Assembly (NCBI GenBank): GCA_018819665.1
Contig: JAHJOY010000330.1
Coordinates: 1 to 12,539 of the forward strand
Origin: a bacterium
Lineage (GTDB): Bacteria > Atribacterota > Phoenicimicrobiia > Phoenicimicrobiales > Phoenicimicrobiaceae
Direction of reading: 5' to 3'
DNA: 12,539 nucleotides
Below, one piece after another: positions 1 through 7,313 of the stretch. The notes under the pieces were generated by a model that did no database searches, was not told the DNA's origin, and was given only the letters and a program-made list of their open reading frames with translations. Position numbers and translations under genes: made by a program. Positions within the stretch are counted from its first letter, which is position 1. Every line of letters begins with the position of its first letter.

Positions 1-18
1 CAATAAAAAAACAAAAGG

Positions 19-151
19 TTTTGAATTTTGAATTATGGTTTTTAGCTTTTCGCTTTAAGTTTTTAGCTTGTTATACTATACGCTAAACGCTACCCGCTAT
101 ACGCTATAATATAAATAAACGATATACGATATACGATATACGAAATACGAG
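19..151. repeat. Heptanucleotide repeat array upstream of recJ
   Basis: These 133 bases divide exactly into 19 consecutive 7-base units without a phase slip. In order they are: two TTTTGAA; TTATGGT; a block of TTTTAGC, TTTTCGC and TTTAAGT types; TTGTTAT; a GCTATAC/GCTAAAC/GCTACCC block; a TATA-rich unit; then ATACGAT types ending in ATACGAG. The array stops one base before the AAAGGAG ribosome binding site of recJ (152-158) or just touches it. Related arrays precede relA and ahcY, and inverted versions follow apt, the GloB-like gene and ahcY. The periodicity is seen directly. The function is unknown; the promoter of recJ must lie inside the array or upstream of the window. Confidence 0.85.
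105..110 (+). promoter_or_regulatory. Possible -10 box (TATAAT) inside the recJ array
   Basis: TATAAT occurs within the repeat array, 59 bases before the proposed recJ start. No good -35 box lies 16-18 bases upstream. The ahcY array carries TATAAT (7564-7569) at the equivalent place in its module order, and the relA array has TATATT (2713-2718). This shared placement is the only reason to list it, because AT-rich repeats produce such hexamers by chance. Confidence 0.25.
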
Positions 152-171
152 AAAGGAGCATAAATAAAATA
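152..171 (+). promoter_or_regulatory. recJ ribosome binding site and AUA start
   Basis: AAAGGAG at 152-158 is a strong Shine-Dalgarno site. It lies 10 bases before ATA at 169-171, which is in frame with recJ. The peptide read from there has a Trp at residue 3 and an Asp a few residues later, as RecJ N-termini commonly do. The only conventional in-frame start codon nearby, TTG at 214, has no ribosome binding site in front of it and would remove 15 residues. Confidence 0.6.
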
Positions 172-1866
172 GAGTGGTGTATATCAAAAGAAGATAAAAA
201 ATTACAATCAGAGTTGTCTAAAGAATTAAATATCTCTCCAATTTTAGCTCAATTACTAATAAATAGAGGAACAAAGGAAGTTTTAAGCGCAAGAAGATTC
301 TTAAAGGCAGATCTTAAAGATTTGAGAGATCCTTATATCTTTCAAGATATGGAGAAAGCTGTTGACAAAATATTAAGAGCGATAAATAACAATGAAAGAA
401 TATTGATTTACGGAGATTACGATGTCGATGGAATAACCAGCGTTGCCTTATTGTTTTCAATTTTGAGAGAGTTTACCAACAATTTATACTACTATATACC
501 TAATCGCTTTCAAGAGGGATATGGGCTAAATGAAGAGGCCATAGATATTGCTTTTAAAAATAATATTAAATTAATTATTACCGTTGATTGTGGAATTAGT
601 TCTATTTCTGAAATAGAGAAAGCAAATAATTATGGAATAGATGTTATAGTTACCGATCATCACCAACCCCAAAAAGACATTCCTTCTGCAATAGCAATAA
701 TAAACCCCAAATGCGATACAAATTATCCTTTTAAGGAATTAGCAGGAGTGGGTGTAAGTTTTAAAGTGGCTCAAGCCCTATATTCAAAATTGAAAAAAAA
801 CCAGGATGATTTATGGAGTTTGCTTGATTATGTTGCGTTGGGGTCGATTGCTGATTCCGTTCCTTTTATCGATGAAAATCGCATCTTAATTAAATACGGA
901 TTAAAAACACTTAATCAAACCAAGAAAGAGGGTTTGAAGGCGTTAATAATGGAGAGTGGAGTAAATTATGGTAATTTAGGAACTAAAGAAGTTAATTTTG
1001 CCCTTGCTCCCCGAATAAATGCAGCAGGAAGGTTAGGTGATTCTAAATTAGCCTTAGAATTGTTGCTAACTGATTCTGAATATAAGGCTAAACATTTATC
1101 CCAAAAATTAAGCGAAATAAACAAACATAGACAGGAAATCGGAGATAATATTTTAAGAGAAGCCAGGGAATTTGCTTCTATACAAGCAAAGGAAGAAGAT
1201 AATAAAGTATTGGTTCTTGCATCAGAAAATTGGAATCAAGGGGTAATCGGCATAATAGCCTCCAGATTAGTAGATGAATTTAATCGTCCTGCAATTATTA
1301 TTTCCAAAAAAGATGGAATAGCAAAAGGTTCAGGAAGGAGTATTAAAGGTTTTCATTTATATAACGTTTTAGAATCGTGCCAGGATATTTTAATAAATTT
1401 TGGTGGTCATGAGTTAGCTGCAGGTATTACTATAAAGTCTAATAGAATTCCTGAGTTTAAATTAAAGATAAATGAAATATCTCAAGATTTCATTAAAGAA
1501 GATGATTTAAGTCCAGAATTAAAAATAGACGCTCAAATTTCACTAAGCAATATTAATTTTGGCTTGGTAAAAGATATTAATGTTTTAGAACCATTTGGGA
1601 TTGGGAACCCTCAACCCGTCTTTTGTAGTTACAAAAACATAATATCTGATTGGAGGCTGGTTGGTGAAAAGAGGGAGCACCTAAAAATAAAAATTAAGGA
1701 AGAGAACAGAACATTAGAAGGGATAGGATTTAAATTAAGCAGAATAGGAAACCAAATATTTTCTGAAAACAAAGTAGTAGATTTAGCTTTTAATATCGAA
1801 CTAAATAAGTGGAATGGAACGGAAAATGTTCAATTAAATATAAAAGATATAAAAACTATTTTTTAG
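169..1866 (+). CDS. recJ: Single-stranded-DNA-specific 5'-3' exonuclease RecJ
   Basis: RecJ degrades single-stranded DNA 5' to 3' in the cytoplasm during recombinational and mismatch repair. Read from ATA 169 the protein is 565 residues, normal for the short Firmicutes-type RecJ. The DHH-family phosphoesterase motifs are all present: DYDVDG near residues 83-88, TVDCG near 138-142 and TDHH near 162-165 bind the catalytic metals. APRINAAGRLGD lies near 280-291, and the DHHA1 signature GGHELAAG near 412-419. A C-terminal OB-like region follows. The start is uncommon: conventional choices leave only TTG at 214, which lacks a Shine-Dalgarno site, whereas ATA 169 has AAAGGAG 10 bases upstream and restores the usual N-terminus. 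The stop codon overlaps the ribosome binding site of apt, so the two are co-transcribed and probably translationally coupled. The identity is very secure; the start is moderately so. Confidence 0.96.
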   Translation: MEWCISKEDKKLQSELSKELNISPILAQLLINRGTKEVLSARRFLKADLKDLRDPYIFQDMEKAVDKILRAINNNERILIYGDYDVDGITSVALLFSILREFTNNLYYYIPNRFQEGYGLNEEAIDIAFKNNIKLIITVDCGISSISEIEKANNYGIDVIVTDHHQPQKDIPSAIAIINPKCDTNYPFKELAGVGVSFKVAQALYSKLKKNQDDLWSLLDYVALGSIADSVPFIDENRILIKYGLKTLNQTKKEGLKALIMESGVNYGNLGTKEVNFALAPRINAAGRLGDSKLALELLLTDSEYKAKHLSQKLSEINKHRQEIGDNILREAREFASIQAKEEDNKVLVLASENWNQGVIGIIASRLVDEFNRPAIIISKKDGIAKGSGRSIKGFHLYNVLESCQDILINFGGHELAAGITIKSNRIPEFKLKINEISQDFIKEDDLSPELKIDAQISLSNINFGLVKDINVLEPFGIGNPQPVFCSYKNIISDWRLVGEKREHLKIKIKEENRTLEGIGFKLSRIGNQIFSENKVVDLAFNIELNKWNGTENVQLNIKDIKTIF

Positions 1867-1879
1867 GAGGCAGATAAAA

Positions 1880-2398
1880 GTGATAGATTTAAAAGAAAAA
1901 ATTAGGAATATTTCGGATTTTCCGGTAAAAGGCATCCAATTTAAAGATATTACTACTCTACTGAAAGATAAAGAAGCATTTAAATATAGTATTGATGAAA
2001 TAACCAAGTATTGTAGTAAATACCAAATTGATTATATTGCGGGAATAGAAGCCCGTGGCTTTATTATAGGTGCTCCAGTAGCCTATCAATTAGGAATTGG
2101 ATTTTTACCCATTAGGAAACCAGAGAAACTTCCTAGTGTGGTAGAAAGAGTTTCTTATCAATTAGAGTATGGTGAGAATATTTTGGAAATACACAAGGAC
2201 GCTATAAATAACGGAGATAAGATTATGGTTATCGATGACCTTCTAGCTACGGGTGGTACTACAGCTGCAGTATTTAAACTGATTGAAAGATTAGGGGGAA
2301 AGGTTATAGGTGCTTCCTTTATAATTGAACTTGAATTTTTAAATCCTCGGGAGAAATTAGAAGGATATGATGTCTTTTCCTTGGTACAGTATAGTTAG
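1880..2398 (+). CDS. apt: Adenine phosphoribosyltransferase
   Basis: Apt converts adenine and PRPP to AMP and pyrophosphate, a purine-salvage step in the cytoplasm. The 172 residues match the family length. Visible motifs are FPVKGIQFKDIT near the N-terminus, the ARGF segment (58-61), the RKPEKLP flexible-loop region (79-85) and the PRPP-binding signature IDDLLATGGTT (118-128). Translation starts at GTG 1880, nine bases after AGGAGG (1865-1870), a site that overlaps the recJ stop. recJ-apt-relA is a conserved order in many Gram-positive bacteria, but here a repeat-filled spacer of about 440 bases separates apt from relA. The last codons (TAT AGT TAG) run straight into a heptad array, so the extreme C-terminus (VQYS) may have been altered by repeat invasion. 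Confidence 0.96.
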   Translation: MIDLKEKIRNISDFPVKGIQFKDITTLLKDKEAFKYSIDEITKYCSKYQIDYIAGIEARGFIIGAPVAYQLGIGFLPIRKPEKLPSVVERVSYQLEYGENILEIHKDAINNGDKIMVIDDLLATGGTTAAVFKLIERLGGKVIGASFIIELEFLNPREKLEGYDVFSLVQYS

Positions 2399-2432
2399 TA
2401 TCGCGTATTGCGTATCGAGTATCGCGTGGAGA
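2398..2432. repeat. GTATCGC heptad array at the apt stop codon
   Basis: Five consecutive 7-base units (GTATCGC, GTATTGC, GTATCGA, GTATCGC, GTGGAGA) begin on the last base of the apt stop codon. A very similar set directly follows ahcY at 8899-8933, and an inverted set abuts the stop of the minus-strand gene at 9156. Confidence 0.85.
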
Positions 2433-2456
2433 AAACAGAAGCCAGAGGATGAGATA

Positions 2457-2526
2457 GTATCGAGTATCGAGTATATAGTATATAGTGAAGAAAAGAAAAG
2501 ATAAAATTCAAAATTCAAGAGTCAGA
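2457..2526. repeat. Second heptad array downstream of apt
   Basis: Ten 7-base units lie in one register: two GTATCGA, two GTATATA, GTGAAGA, two A-rich units, ATTCAAA, ATTCAAG and AGTCAGA. The ATTCAAA pair is the reverse complement of the TTTGAAT pair found in the arrays upstream of genes. This array is out of register with the one at 2398-2432, from which 24 non-repetitive bases separate it. Confidence 0.75.
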
Positions 2527-2541
2527 AGATTATTAGCGTAG

Positions 2542-2560
2542 GACAGGCGTCTCGCCTGTC
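2542..2560. repeat. Compact palindrome, 8-bp stem
   Basis: GACAGGCG and CGCCTGTC form a perfect 8-bp stem around a 3-base loop (TCT). GTAG lies just before it at 2537-2540. No T-run follows, so it is not a standard intrinsic terminator, although transcription from apt would pass through it. It belongs to a set of five similar palindromes in two spacers of this window. Confidence 0.8.
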
Positions 2561-2569
2561 AAGGTAGGG

Positions 2570-2585
2570 GTTCGATTCATCGAAC
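2570..2585. repeat. Compact palindrome, 7-bp stem
   Basis: GTTCGAT and ATCGAAC form a perfect stem with a 2-base loop (TC). The left side is preceded by AAGGTAGGG. This resembles the minus-strand reading of the palindrome at 7314-7333, which is preceded by AAGGTAG. A degenerate relative of the left flank (AAGGTAGGG, then GGTTCG, minus strand) is visible at about 9692-9706. Confidence 0.75.
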
Positions 2586-2610
2586 TCGTCAGAGAATTAA
2601 AAAACAACAC

Positions 2611-2630
2611 GGGTCGGATAAATCCGCCCC
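2611..2630. repeat. Compact palindrome with one mismatch
   Basis: CGGAT and ATCCG flank AA. The stem extends through one T/C mismatch to GGG and CCC, giving 8 of 9 pairs. CAACAC precedes it on the + strand, as CAACACGG also begins the palindrome at 7286-7305. Confidence 0.7.
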
Positions 2631-2664
2631 TTATAAAAAAGCAATACATTAAATACATTATCTG

Positions 2665-2825
2665 AAAAAGTTTTTAATTTTTAATTATGGGTTTTCGCTT
2701 TTAATTTTTTGCTATATTCTTATTCTGTTTTCTTATCTAAAAACTAAAAACCAAGAACTAAAAACTTGCATTTAATACTAACGACTAACTAACGACTATT
2801 CACTATTCACTATCGACTAATAAAG
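2665..2825. repeat. Heptanucleotide repeat array upstream of relA
   Basis: These 161 bases can be read as 23 consecutive 7-base units in one register. They start with AAAAAGT, two TTTTAAT, TATGGGT and TTTCGCT, as in the arrays upstream of recJ and ahcY. AACTAAA/AACCAAG units follow, and then ACTAACG, AACGACT, two ATTCACT and ATCGACT. The last unit runs into the ribosome binding site of relA. The ATTCACT units are the reverse complement of the GTGAATA units after the GloB-like gene. Some units in the middle (about 2700-2734) are too diverged to count on their own. Confidence 0.75.
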
Positions 2826-2840
2826 AAGGTGTAAATTATT
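2824..2840 (+). promoter_or_regulatory. relA ribosome binding site and AUU start
   Basis: AGAAGGTG (2824-2831) resembles the AGGAGGTG consensus. A TAA at 2832 closes the relA frame, and the first in-frame codons after it are ATT 2835 and ATT 2838. ATT 2838 has the better spacing of 6 bases. The next conventional start is TTG 2904, 66 bases further on. It has no Shine-Dalgarno site and would cut off a conserved N-terminal segment (YAPQADL). Confidence 0.6.
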
Positions 2841-4985
2841 TCTCAATTAACTTTAATAAGATATATCTTAAAAAGAATATACCAATATGCTCCTCAAGCT
2901 GATTTGAGCTTAGTAAAAAAAGCCTACAGATATTCTGCAAAAGCCCACCGGAAACAAAAGAGGTATTCCGGAGCACCTTACACTTCACATCTTTTAGAAG
3001 TAGCTAAAATCTTGGCTGATTTGGAGCTTGACGTAATTACTATTGCAGTGGGGATTTTGCATGACATAATAGAGGATACTGATACCCCATTATCTACCAT
3101 TGAAGAAGAGTTTGGCGAAGAAATAGCAATGTTGGTTAATGGTGTCACGAAATTAAGTAAAATTTCTTTTAAAACACGAGAAGAGCAGCAAGCCGAAAAT
3201 TTTCGTAAAATGTTTTTGGCTATGGCAGAAGACGTAAGAGTTATTTTGATAAAATTAGCAGACCGCTTGAATAACATGAGGACTCTACAATATATACCAC
3301 CCCACAAGAGAGTAAAAGTAGCTCGAGAAACACTGGAAATTTATGTTCCTATCGCCAATAGGTTAGGTATTTCCAGGGTTCAGTGGGAGTTGGAAGACCT
3401 TTCTCTGCATTATTTAGAGCCAATGAAATATAGAGAGGTAGTTAATAGAATTGCAAAAAATCGCCTGGAAAGAGAAAGTTATGTAGAATCGATAAAAGAG
3501 ATTATAAAAAAAGAGATACAAAAGGTAAAAATAAAGGCGGAAATTCAAGGTCGTCCTAAAAATATCTATAGTATTTATAAAAAGATGGAGAAGGGGGAAA
3601 AAGATTTTTTCCAGATATATGATTTAATTGCAATTAGGGTAATTTGCAACTCTGTCAGGGATTGTTATGCGGTTTTGGGGTTATTACATTCAATTTGGAA
3701 ACCCATGCCAGGTAGATTTAAAGACTATATTGCTATGCCTAAATCAAACATGTATCAGTCTTTACACACCACAGTGGTAACTCCCAAAGGCGAACCTTTA
3801 GAAATACAAATTCGCACCTGGGAGATGCACAAAACTGCTGAATACGGAATAGCTGCTCATTGGAAATATAAAGAAAAAGTTGATTTAAAAAAGGATAAGA
3901 AATTAGAGGAGAGACTTTCCTGGTTAAGACAGATATTGGAATGGCAGAAAGATTTGAAAGATCCTAAAGAATTTATGGAAAACTTAAAAATAGGTCTTTT
4001 CCAGGATGAAGTTTTTACTTTTACTCCCAAAGGTGATGTGAAGATATTGCCTTTAGGTTCTACCCCTATAGACTTTGCCTATCTTATTCATACAGACGTA
4101 GGTCATAGATGTGCGGGGGCTAAAGTTAATAAAAAGATAGTTCCTTTAAATTATAAAATGAAGAGTGGAGATATTGTAGAGATATTAACTTCCAAATCAA
4201 GCCGAGGCCCCAGTAGAGATTGGTTAAAGATAGTCAAGACATCAGGGGCAAAAAATAGGATTAAAATCTGGTTTAAAAAGGAGATGCGGGAAGAGAATAT
4301 TCAAAAAGGAAAGGAACTTTTTGAAAAAGAGATGGAAAAATATAAAATTGAAACCTCCTCCGAGCTTACTAAAAAGTTAAAAGAAGTGAGTATTGAATTA
4401 GGTTTTACCGAATTAGAATCAATGTTTGAAAATATTGGGTACGGTAAATTAACCCCTTATCAGGTTTTATCTAAAATAATCCCCCAAGACAAAATCTCTC
4501 CAATTATCCCCTTGGTTAAACCGAAAAAAATAATTGATCAAGGAATAAGAGTTCAAGGGATTAATGATGTGATGATAAGATTTTCTCGATGCTGCAATCC
4601 GGTTCCCGGTGACGAAATAATTGGTTATATTACCAGGGGGAGAGGTGTATCTATACATAAGGCAGATTGTTCTAATGTAGATTTTGTTTCTGCCGAAAAA
4701 GATCGGTTGGTAAAAGTAGAGTGGATAAAGACAGAAGAGCTATTTTACCCGGTAAAGATAAAAATAATTGCTGATGACCGTTCGAATTTAGTATCTGATA
4801 TCATGTTAATTTTTTCCAGCCTTAAAATTACAGTTAGTGCCATAAACGCCATAACTGATAAAAATAATATTGCTAATATAGATGTAACACTCTCTATCAA
4901 CAATCTTGATCAGCTTCAAGAAATAATAAAGAAAATAAAAAAAATAAAAAGCGTATTAATTGTAAAGAGAGTAACAACTTTTTAA
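2838..4985 (+). CDS. relA: Bifunctional (p)ppGpp synthetase/hydrolase Rel
   Basis: Rel makes and degrades (p)ppGpp and sets the stringent response, acting on ribosomes carrying uncharged tRNA. From ATT 2838 the protein has 715 residues, close to the family norm of 720-740. The order is: HD hydrolase domain with the HDIIED motif near 75-80; synthetase domain with GRPKNIYSIYKKM (about 238-250) and RFKDYIAMPKSNMYQSLHT (about 292-310); TGS (about 390-450); a helical region; the Cys-rich motif RFSRCCNPVPGDE (about 580-592); and a C-terminal ACT domain. An intact HD motif together with RFKD in the synthetase loop indicates the bifunctional Rel/SpoT type, not a synthetase-only enzyme. Between stop 2832 and TTG 2904 the frame encodes YAPQADL directly before the HD domain, a segment Rel proteins normally have, which argues for the AUU start. 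It heads a four-gene unit with dtd next. Confidence 0.96.
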   Translation: MSQLTLIRYILKRIYQYAPQADLSLVKKAYRYSAKAHRKQKRYSGAPYTSHLLEVAKILADLELDVITIAVGILHDIIEDTDTPLSTIEEEFGEEIAMLVNGVTKLSKISFKTREEQQAENFRKMFLAMAEDVRVILIKLADRLNNMRTLQYIPPHKRVKVARETLEIYVPIANRLGISRVQWELEDLSLHYLEPMKYREVVNRIAKNRLERESYVESIKEIIKKEIQKVKIKAEIQGRPKNIYSIYKKMEKGEKDFFQIYDLIAIRVICNSVRDCYAVLGLLHSIWKPMPGRFKDYIAMPKSNMYQSLHTTVVTPKGEPLEIQIRTWEMHKTAEYGIAAHWKYKEKVDLKKDKKLEERLSWLRQILEWQKDLKDPKEFMENLKIGLFQDEVFTFTPKGDVKILPLGSTPIDFAYLIHTDVGHRCAGAKVNKKIVPLNYKMKSGDIVEILTSKSSRGPSRDWLKIVKTSGAKNRIKIWFKKEMREENIQKGKELFEKEMEKYKIETSSELTKKLKEVSIELGFTELESMFENIGYGKLTPYQVLSKIIPQDKISPIIPLVKPKKIIDQGIRVQGINDVMIRFSRCCNPVPGDEIIGYITRGRGVSIHKADCSNVDFVSAEKDRLVKVEWIKTEELFYPVKIKIIADDRSNLVSDIMLIFSSLKITVSAINAITDKNNIANIDVTLSINNLDQLQEIIKKIKKIKSVLIVKRVTTF

Positions 4986-5028
4986 TTGATAAATTAGGAA
5001 GAAAAATCTTTTATCCGAGGAATAAATA

Positions 5029-5478
5029 ATGAGAGCAGTAGTACAGAAAGTAAAAAAAGGGTCAGTAGAGATTGAAGAAAAAGAAATAGGGAAAATAGAA
5101 AAGGGCCTGGTAATCCTTTTAGGAGTGGGTCAGAATGATGTAGAAAAAGATGCAGGATACCTGGCTGAAAAAATAGTAAATTTACGTATATTTGAAGATA
5201 AAGAAGGGAAGATGAATCTTTCCGTGAGAGATATAAATGGCCAGATTTTGGTCATATCTCAATTTACTTTATATGGGGATTGTAAAAAAGGAAGGCGCCC
5301 GAGTTTTATTTCTGCGGCTCTTCCTGATAAAGCAGTAAAATTATATGATTATTTTGTAAAATATATAAAAAATTATGGTCTTAAAATTGAAACTGGAGAA
5401 TTTCAAGCCATGATGTTGGTAAAAATTTTTAATGATGGCCCGGTTACCATTCTTTTGGATAGTGAAAAGTTAATTTAG
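5029..5478 (+). CDS. dtd: D-aminoacyl-tRNA deacylase
   Basis: Dtd hydrolyses D-amino acids (and mischarged glycine) from tRNA, protecting translation in the cytoplasm. At 149 residues it has the normal length. Both active-site signatures of the homodimer are visible: SQFTLYGD at 77-84, and NDGPVT at 135-140, which carries the Gly-cis-Pro dipeptide used for chiral rejection. The usual TGxFGAxM segment reads TGEFQAMM (122-129), so a normally conserved Gly is Gln. The ATG start lies eight bases after GAGG (5017-5020). It sits 43 bases after relA with no repeat array between them, and relA-dtd is a common pair, so co-transcription is likely. Confidence 0.94.
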   Translation: MRAVVQKVKKGSVEIEEKEIGKIEKGLVILLGVGQNDVEKDAGYLAEKIVNLRIFEDKEGKMNLSVRDINGQILVISQFTLYGDCKKGRRPSFISAALPDKAVKLYDYFVKYIKNYGLKIETGEFQAMMLVKIFNDGPVTILLDSEKLI

Positions 5479-5510
5479 AAATAAATTAACCTTTTTAGGG
5501 AGAAATTATA

Positions 5511-6512
5511 ATGAAGTTACCTCTTATTATTGGACATAGAGGAGCAAAAGGAATTGCTCCCGAAAATAGCCTTTCTGGTTTTAAAAAAGCAGTAGAGTTA
5601 GGAATAGATGGAATAGAATTGGATGTGCACTTTACTAAAGATGGAAAATTAATTGTAATCCATGATATAGATTTAAAAAGGTTAACCGGATTAAGAATTC
5701 CCATTAAGCAGCTTACTTTTAAAGAATTAAAAAAATACGACATTTCTAAATTTTTTACTAAAAATCAAGAAAAAATTATGAAGAAATTGCCGGAAGAGAA
5801 GAAATATTTTTTAGAATTAAGAACAATTCAAGCTAATTCGTTTTATCTGAATATTTATGAGCAATTAACTAAGAAGAAAATTAGTTTTTATTTACATCGG
5901 GATGGTAAGAGGTTTGATGTAGTTAAAAAACTTTTTTTCTCAAGAAATGATGGAAAGAAGATTTGCTTCAAACAATTAAAAATTAAGAAGAGGGACATAC
6001 TTGACTTAGAAAAAGGCAAGGTGAGGAAGTATCACAATGAACAGATACCTTTGCTTAGGGATGTACTTAAAATATTGAAGGGAAAACTTTCTGTAAATAT
6101 AGAAATTAAGGGAGGGGAGAAGATTTATCCGGGCATTGTAGATAAATTAGTAAAAGAGACAGAGAGTTTTGGATATAATAATATTCTTTTTTCATCTTTT
6201 GATAGAGATACGGTAATCTTGCTAAAAGAGAGATATCCTGAGCTTAAAGCAAATGGGCTGTATGCTAAATGGATAAATCCCAAAAGATATGTTAATGGAT
6301 TGGAAGGGTTAAATCCACATGCCTTTTTGTGTAAAGAAAAACTTATTTCTTGTTTACATCGGCTGGATAAAACAGTGTATGTATGGACGATCGATAGAGA
6401 TATAGATATGGTTCGCTTTATTTTATATGGAGTAGATGGAATTATTACTAATTATCCTCAGATTCTAAAAAAAATAAGCAAAGCAATACAATCTGTTTTA
6501 GAAGATTTTTAA
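5511..6512 (+). CDS. Glycerophosphodiester phosphodiesterase with a large insertion
   Basis: GDPD/UgpQ-type enzymes cleave glycerophosphodiesters to glycerol-3-phosphate and an alcohol in phospholipid turnover. The TIM-barrel signatures are clear: GHRGAKGIAPENS (8-20, putative catalytic His9), ELD at 36-38 (metal ligands Glu36 and Asp38), HD at 51-52 (putative catalytic His51), IEIK near 197-200 (metal ligand Glu198), and the C-terminal WTID...GVDGIITNYP. At 333 residues it is about 90 longer than the usual 240. The extra length is a Lys-rich segment at about 83-175, between the ISKFF region and IPLLRDVL, which are normally about 10 residues apart. No signal peptide is visible, so it is probably cytoplasmic. 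AGGGAGA (5497-5503) precedes the ATG, and the gene is 32 bases after dtd. Physiological substrate unknown. Confidence 0.88.
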   Translation: MKLPLIIGHRGAKGIAPENSLSGFKKAVELGIDGIELDVHFTKDGKLIVIHDIDLKRLTGLRIPIKQLTFKELKKYDISKFFTKNQEKIMKKLPEEKKYFLELRTIQANSFYLNIYEQLTKKKISFYLHRDGKRFDVVKKLFFSRNDGKKICFKQLKIKKRDILDLEKGKVRKYHNEQIPLLRDVLKILKGKLSVNIEIKGGEKIYPGIVDKLVKETESFGYNNILFSSFDRDTVILLKERYPELKANGLYAKWINPKRYVNGLEGLNPHAFLCKEKLISCLHRLDKTVYVWTIDRDIDMVRFILYGVDGIITNYPQILKKISKAIQSVLEDF

Positions 6513-6604
6513 TAAAGGATTTTTCTATCTGAGAAGATGAAAACTGTTTTAATAATTTGAATTGTTTATAGAGGATTCTACTAAACGAAAGGATTGTAGA
6601 AGAA

Positions 6605-7234
6605 ATGTTTCTAAAAAGATTAGTAGTAGGAGTGTTAGAAACTAATTGTTATTTAATTAGTTGTAAAAAGACTAAAAAAGCAGCGGTAATTGATCCGGGA
6701 GGAGAAGATGAGGTAGATTTAATTTTAAATCTTTTACAAAAAAATAATTTTGATTTGAAATATATTATAAATACCCATGGGCATATAGACCATATTGCCG
6801 GGAATAAAACACTTAAAGCTAAGACCGAAGCTTTATTATTAATCCATAGGTTAGATGCTGATATGTTAGTTAACGCCAATAAAAATTTCTCTTCCTTTAT
6901 GGGTAAAGAAATATGCTCACCTCCCGCAGATAAGCTTTTAGAAGAGGGAGACGAGATATCTTTAGGCACATTAAATTTAATAGTAATTCACACACCTGGT
7001 CATACCCTGGGAGGAATTTCTCTTGTTTCAAATAATATTGTCTTTACGGGTGATACTTTATTTGCCGGGGGTATTGGTCGAACCGACCTACCCGGTGGTT
7101 CTTACCAAGATTTAATAAAATCAATTAAAGAAAAATTATTGATTTTAGGTGATGATAAGATAATTTATCCTGGGCATGGTCCGGATTCGACTATAGGTGA
7201 GGAGAGAAGAACAAATCCATATTTGAAAAATTAA
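6605..7234 (+). CDS. GloB-like MBL-fold hydrolase
   Basis: This is a metallo-beta-lactamase-fold hydrolase of the glyoxalase II/YcbL branch. Its dinuclear metal site is complete: THGHIDH (57-63: His58, His60, Asp62, His63), His133 in HTPGHT, Asp150 in TGDTLF and His191 in PGHG. The GGIGRTDLPGG segment (155-165) is typical of YcbL-like thiolesterases. At 209 residues it lacks the C-terminal substrate domain of true glyoxalase II, so glutathione thioesters are not assured as substrate; the function could be hydrolysis of another thioester. An MBL hydrolase often follows relA-dtd in Gram-positive-type genomes. The 92-base gap after the GDPD gene holds no heptad array, which supports a shared transcript. 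The ribosome binding site is modest (AAAGGA, 11 bases before ATG). Confidence 0.9.
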   Translation: MFLKRLVVGVLETNCYLISCKKTKKAAVIDPGGEDEVDLILNLLQKNNFDLKYIINTHGHIDHIAGNKTLKAKTEALLLIHRLDADMLVNANKNFSSFMGKEICSPPADKLLEEGDEISLGTLNLIVIHTPGHTLGGISLVSNNIVFTGDTLFAGGIGRTDLPGGSYQDLIKSIKEKLLILGDDKIIYPGHGPDSTIGEERRTNPYLKN

Positions 7235-7239
7235 CCGAT

Positions 7240-7281
7240 TAAATTAGTCGTTAGTGAATAGTGAATAGTCGTTAGTATTTA
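7240..7281. repeat. GTGAATA/GTCGTTA heptad array after the GloB-like gene
   Basis: Six 7-base units (TAAATTA, GTCGTTA, two GTGAATA, GTCGTTA, GTATTTA) start five bases after the stop codon. They are the reverse complement of the ATTCACT/AACGACT block that ends the array upstream of relA. Confidence 0.85.
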
Positions 7282-7285
7282 GTAG

Positions 7286-7305
7286 CAACACGGCGTGCCG
7301 TGTTG
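7286..7305. repeat. Compact palindrome, 9-bp stem
   Basis: CAACACGGC and GCCGTGTTG form a perfect 9-bp stem around GT. GTAG directly precedes it (7282-7285) and is also the tail of the heptad array. No T-run follows. Confidence 0.85.
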
Positions 7306-7313
7306 AGTCAAAT

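Noticed and set aside
1..168. Assembly artefact as sole explanation of the repeats
   Set aside because: Arrays differ in unit content at each site, respect gene ends and keep orientation relative to transcription, which random misassembly would not produce. A long-read check would still be useful.
214..216. TTG as start of recJ
   Set aside because: It has no Shine-Dalgarno site and would drop the conserved N-terminal residues; ATA 169 fits better.
2542..2630. Intrinsic terminators for the apt transcript
   Set aside because: The hairpins are strong, but none is followed directly by a T-run on the + strand. The same holds for 7286-7333. They are better treated as repeats, though they may still affect transcription.
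2398..2825. CRISPR array
   Set aside because: Repeat units are 7 bases with no unique spacers of 25-40 bases, and no cas gene is present.
2978..3307. Antisense open frame within relA, and similar frames opposite dtd/GDPD, GloB-like, ahcY, prfB and secA
   Set aside because: They overlap confidently identified genes, lack ribosome binding sites and have no recognisable protein features; they are shadows.
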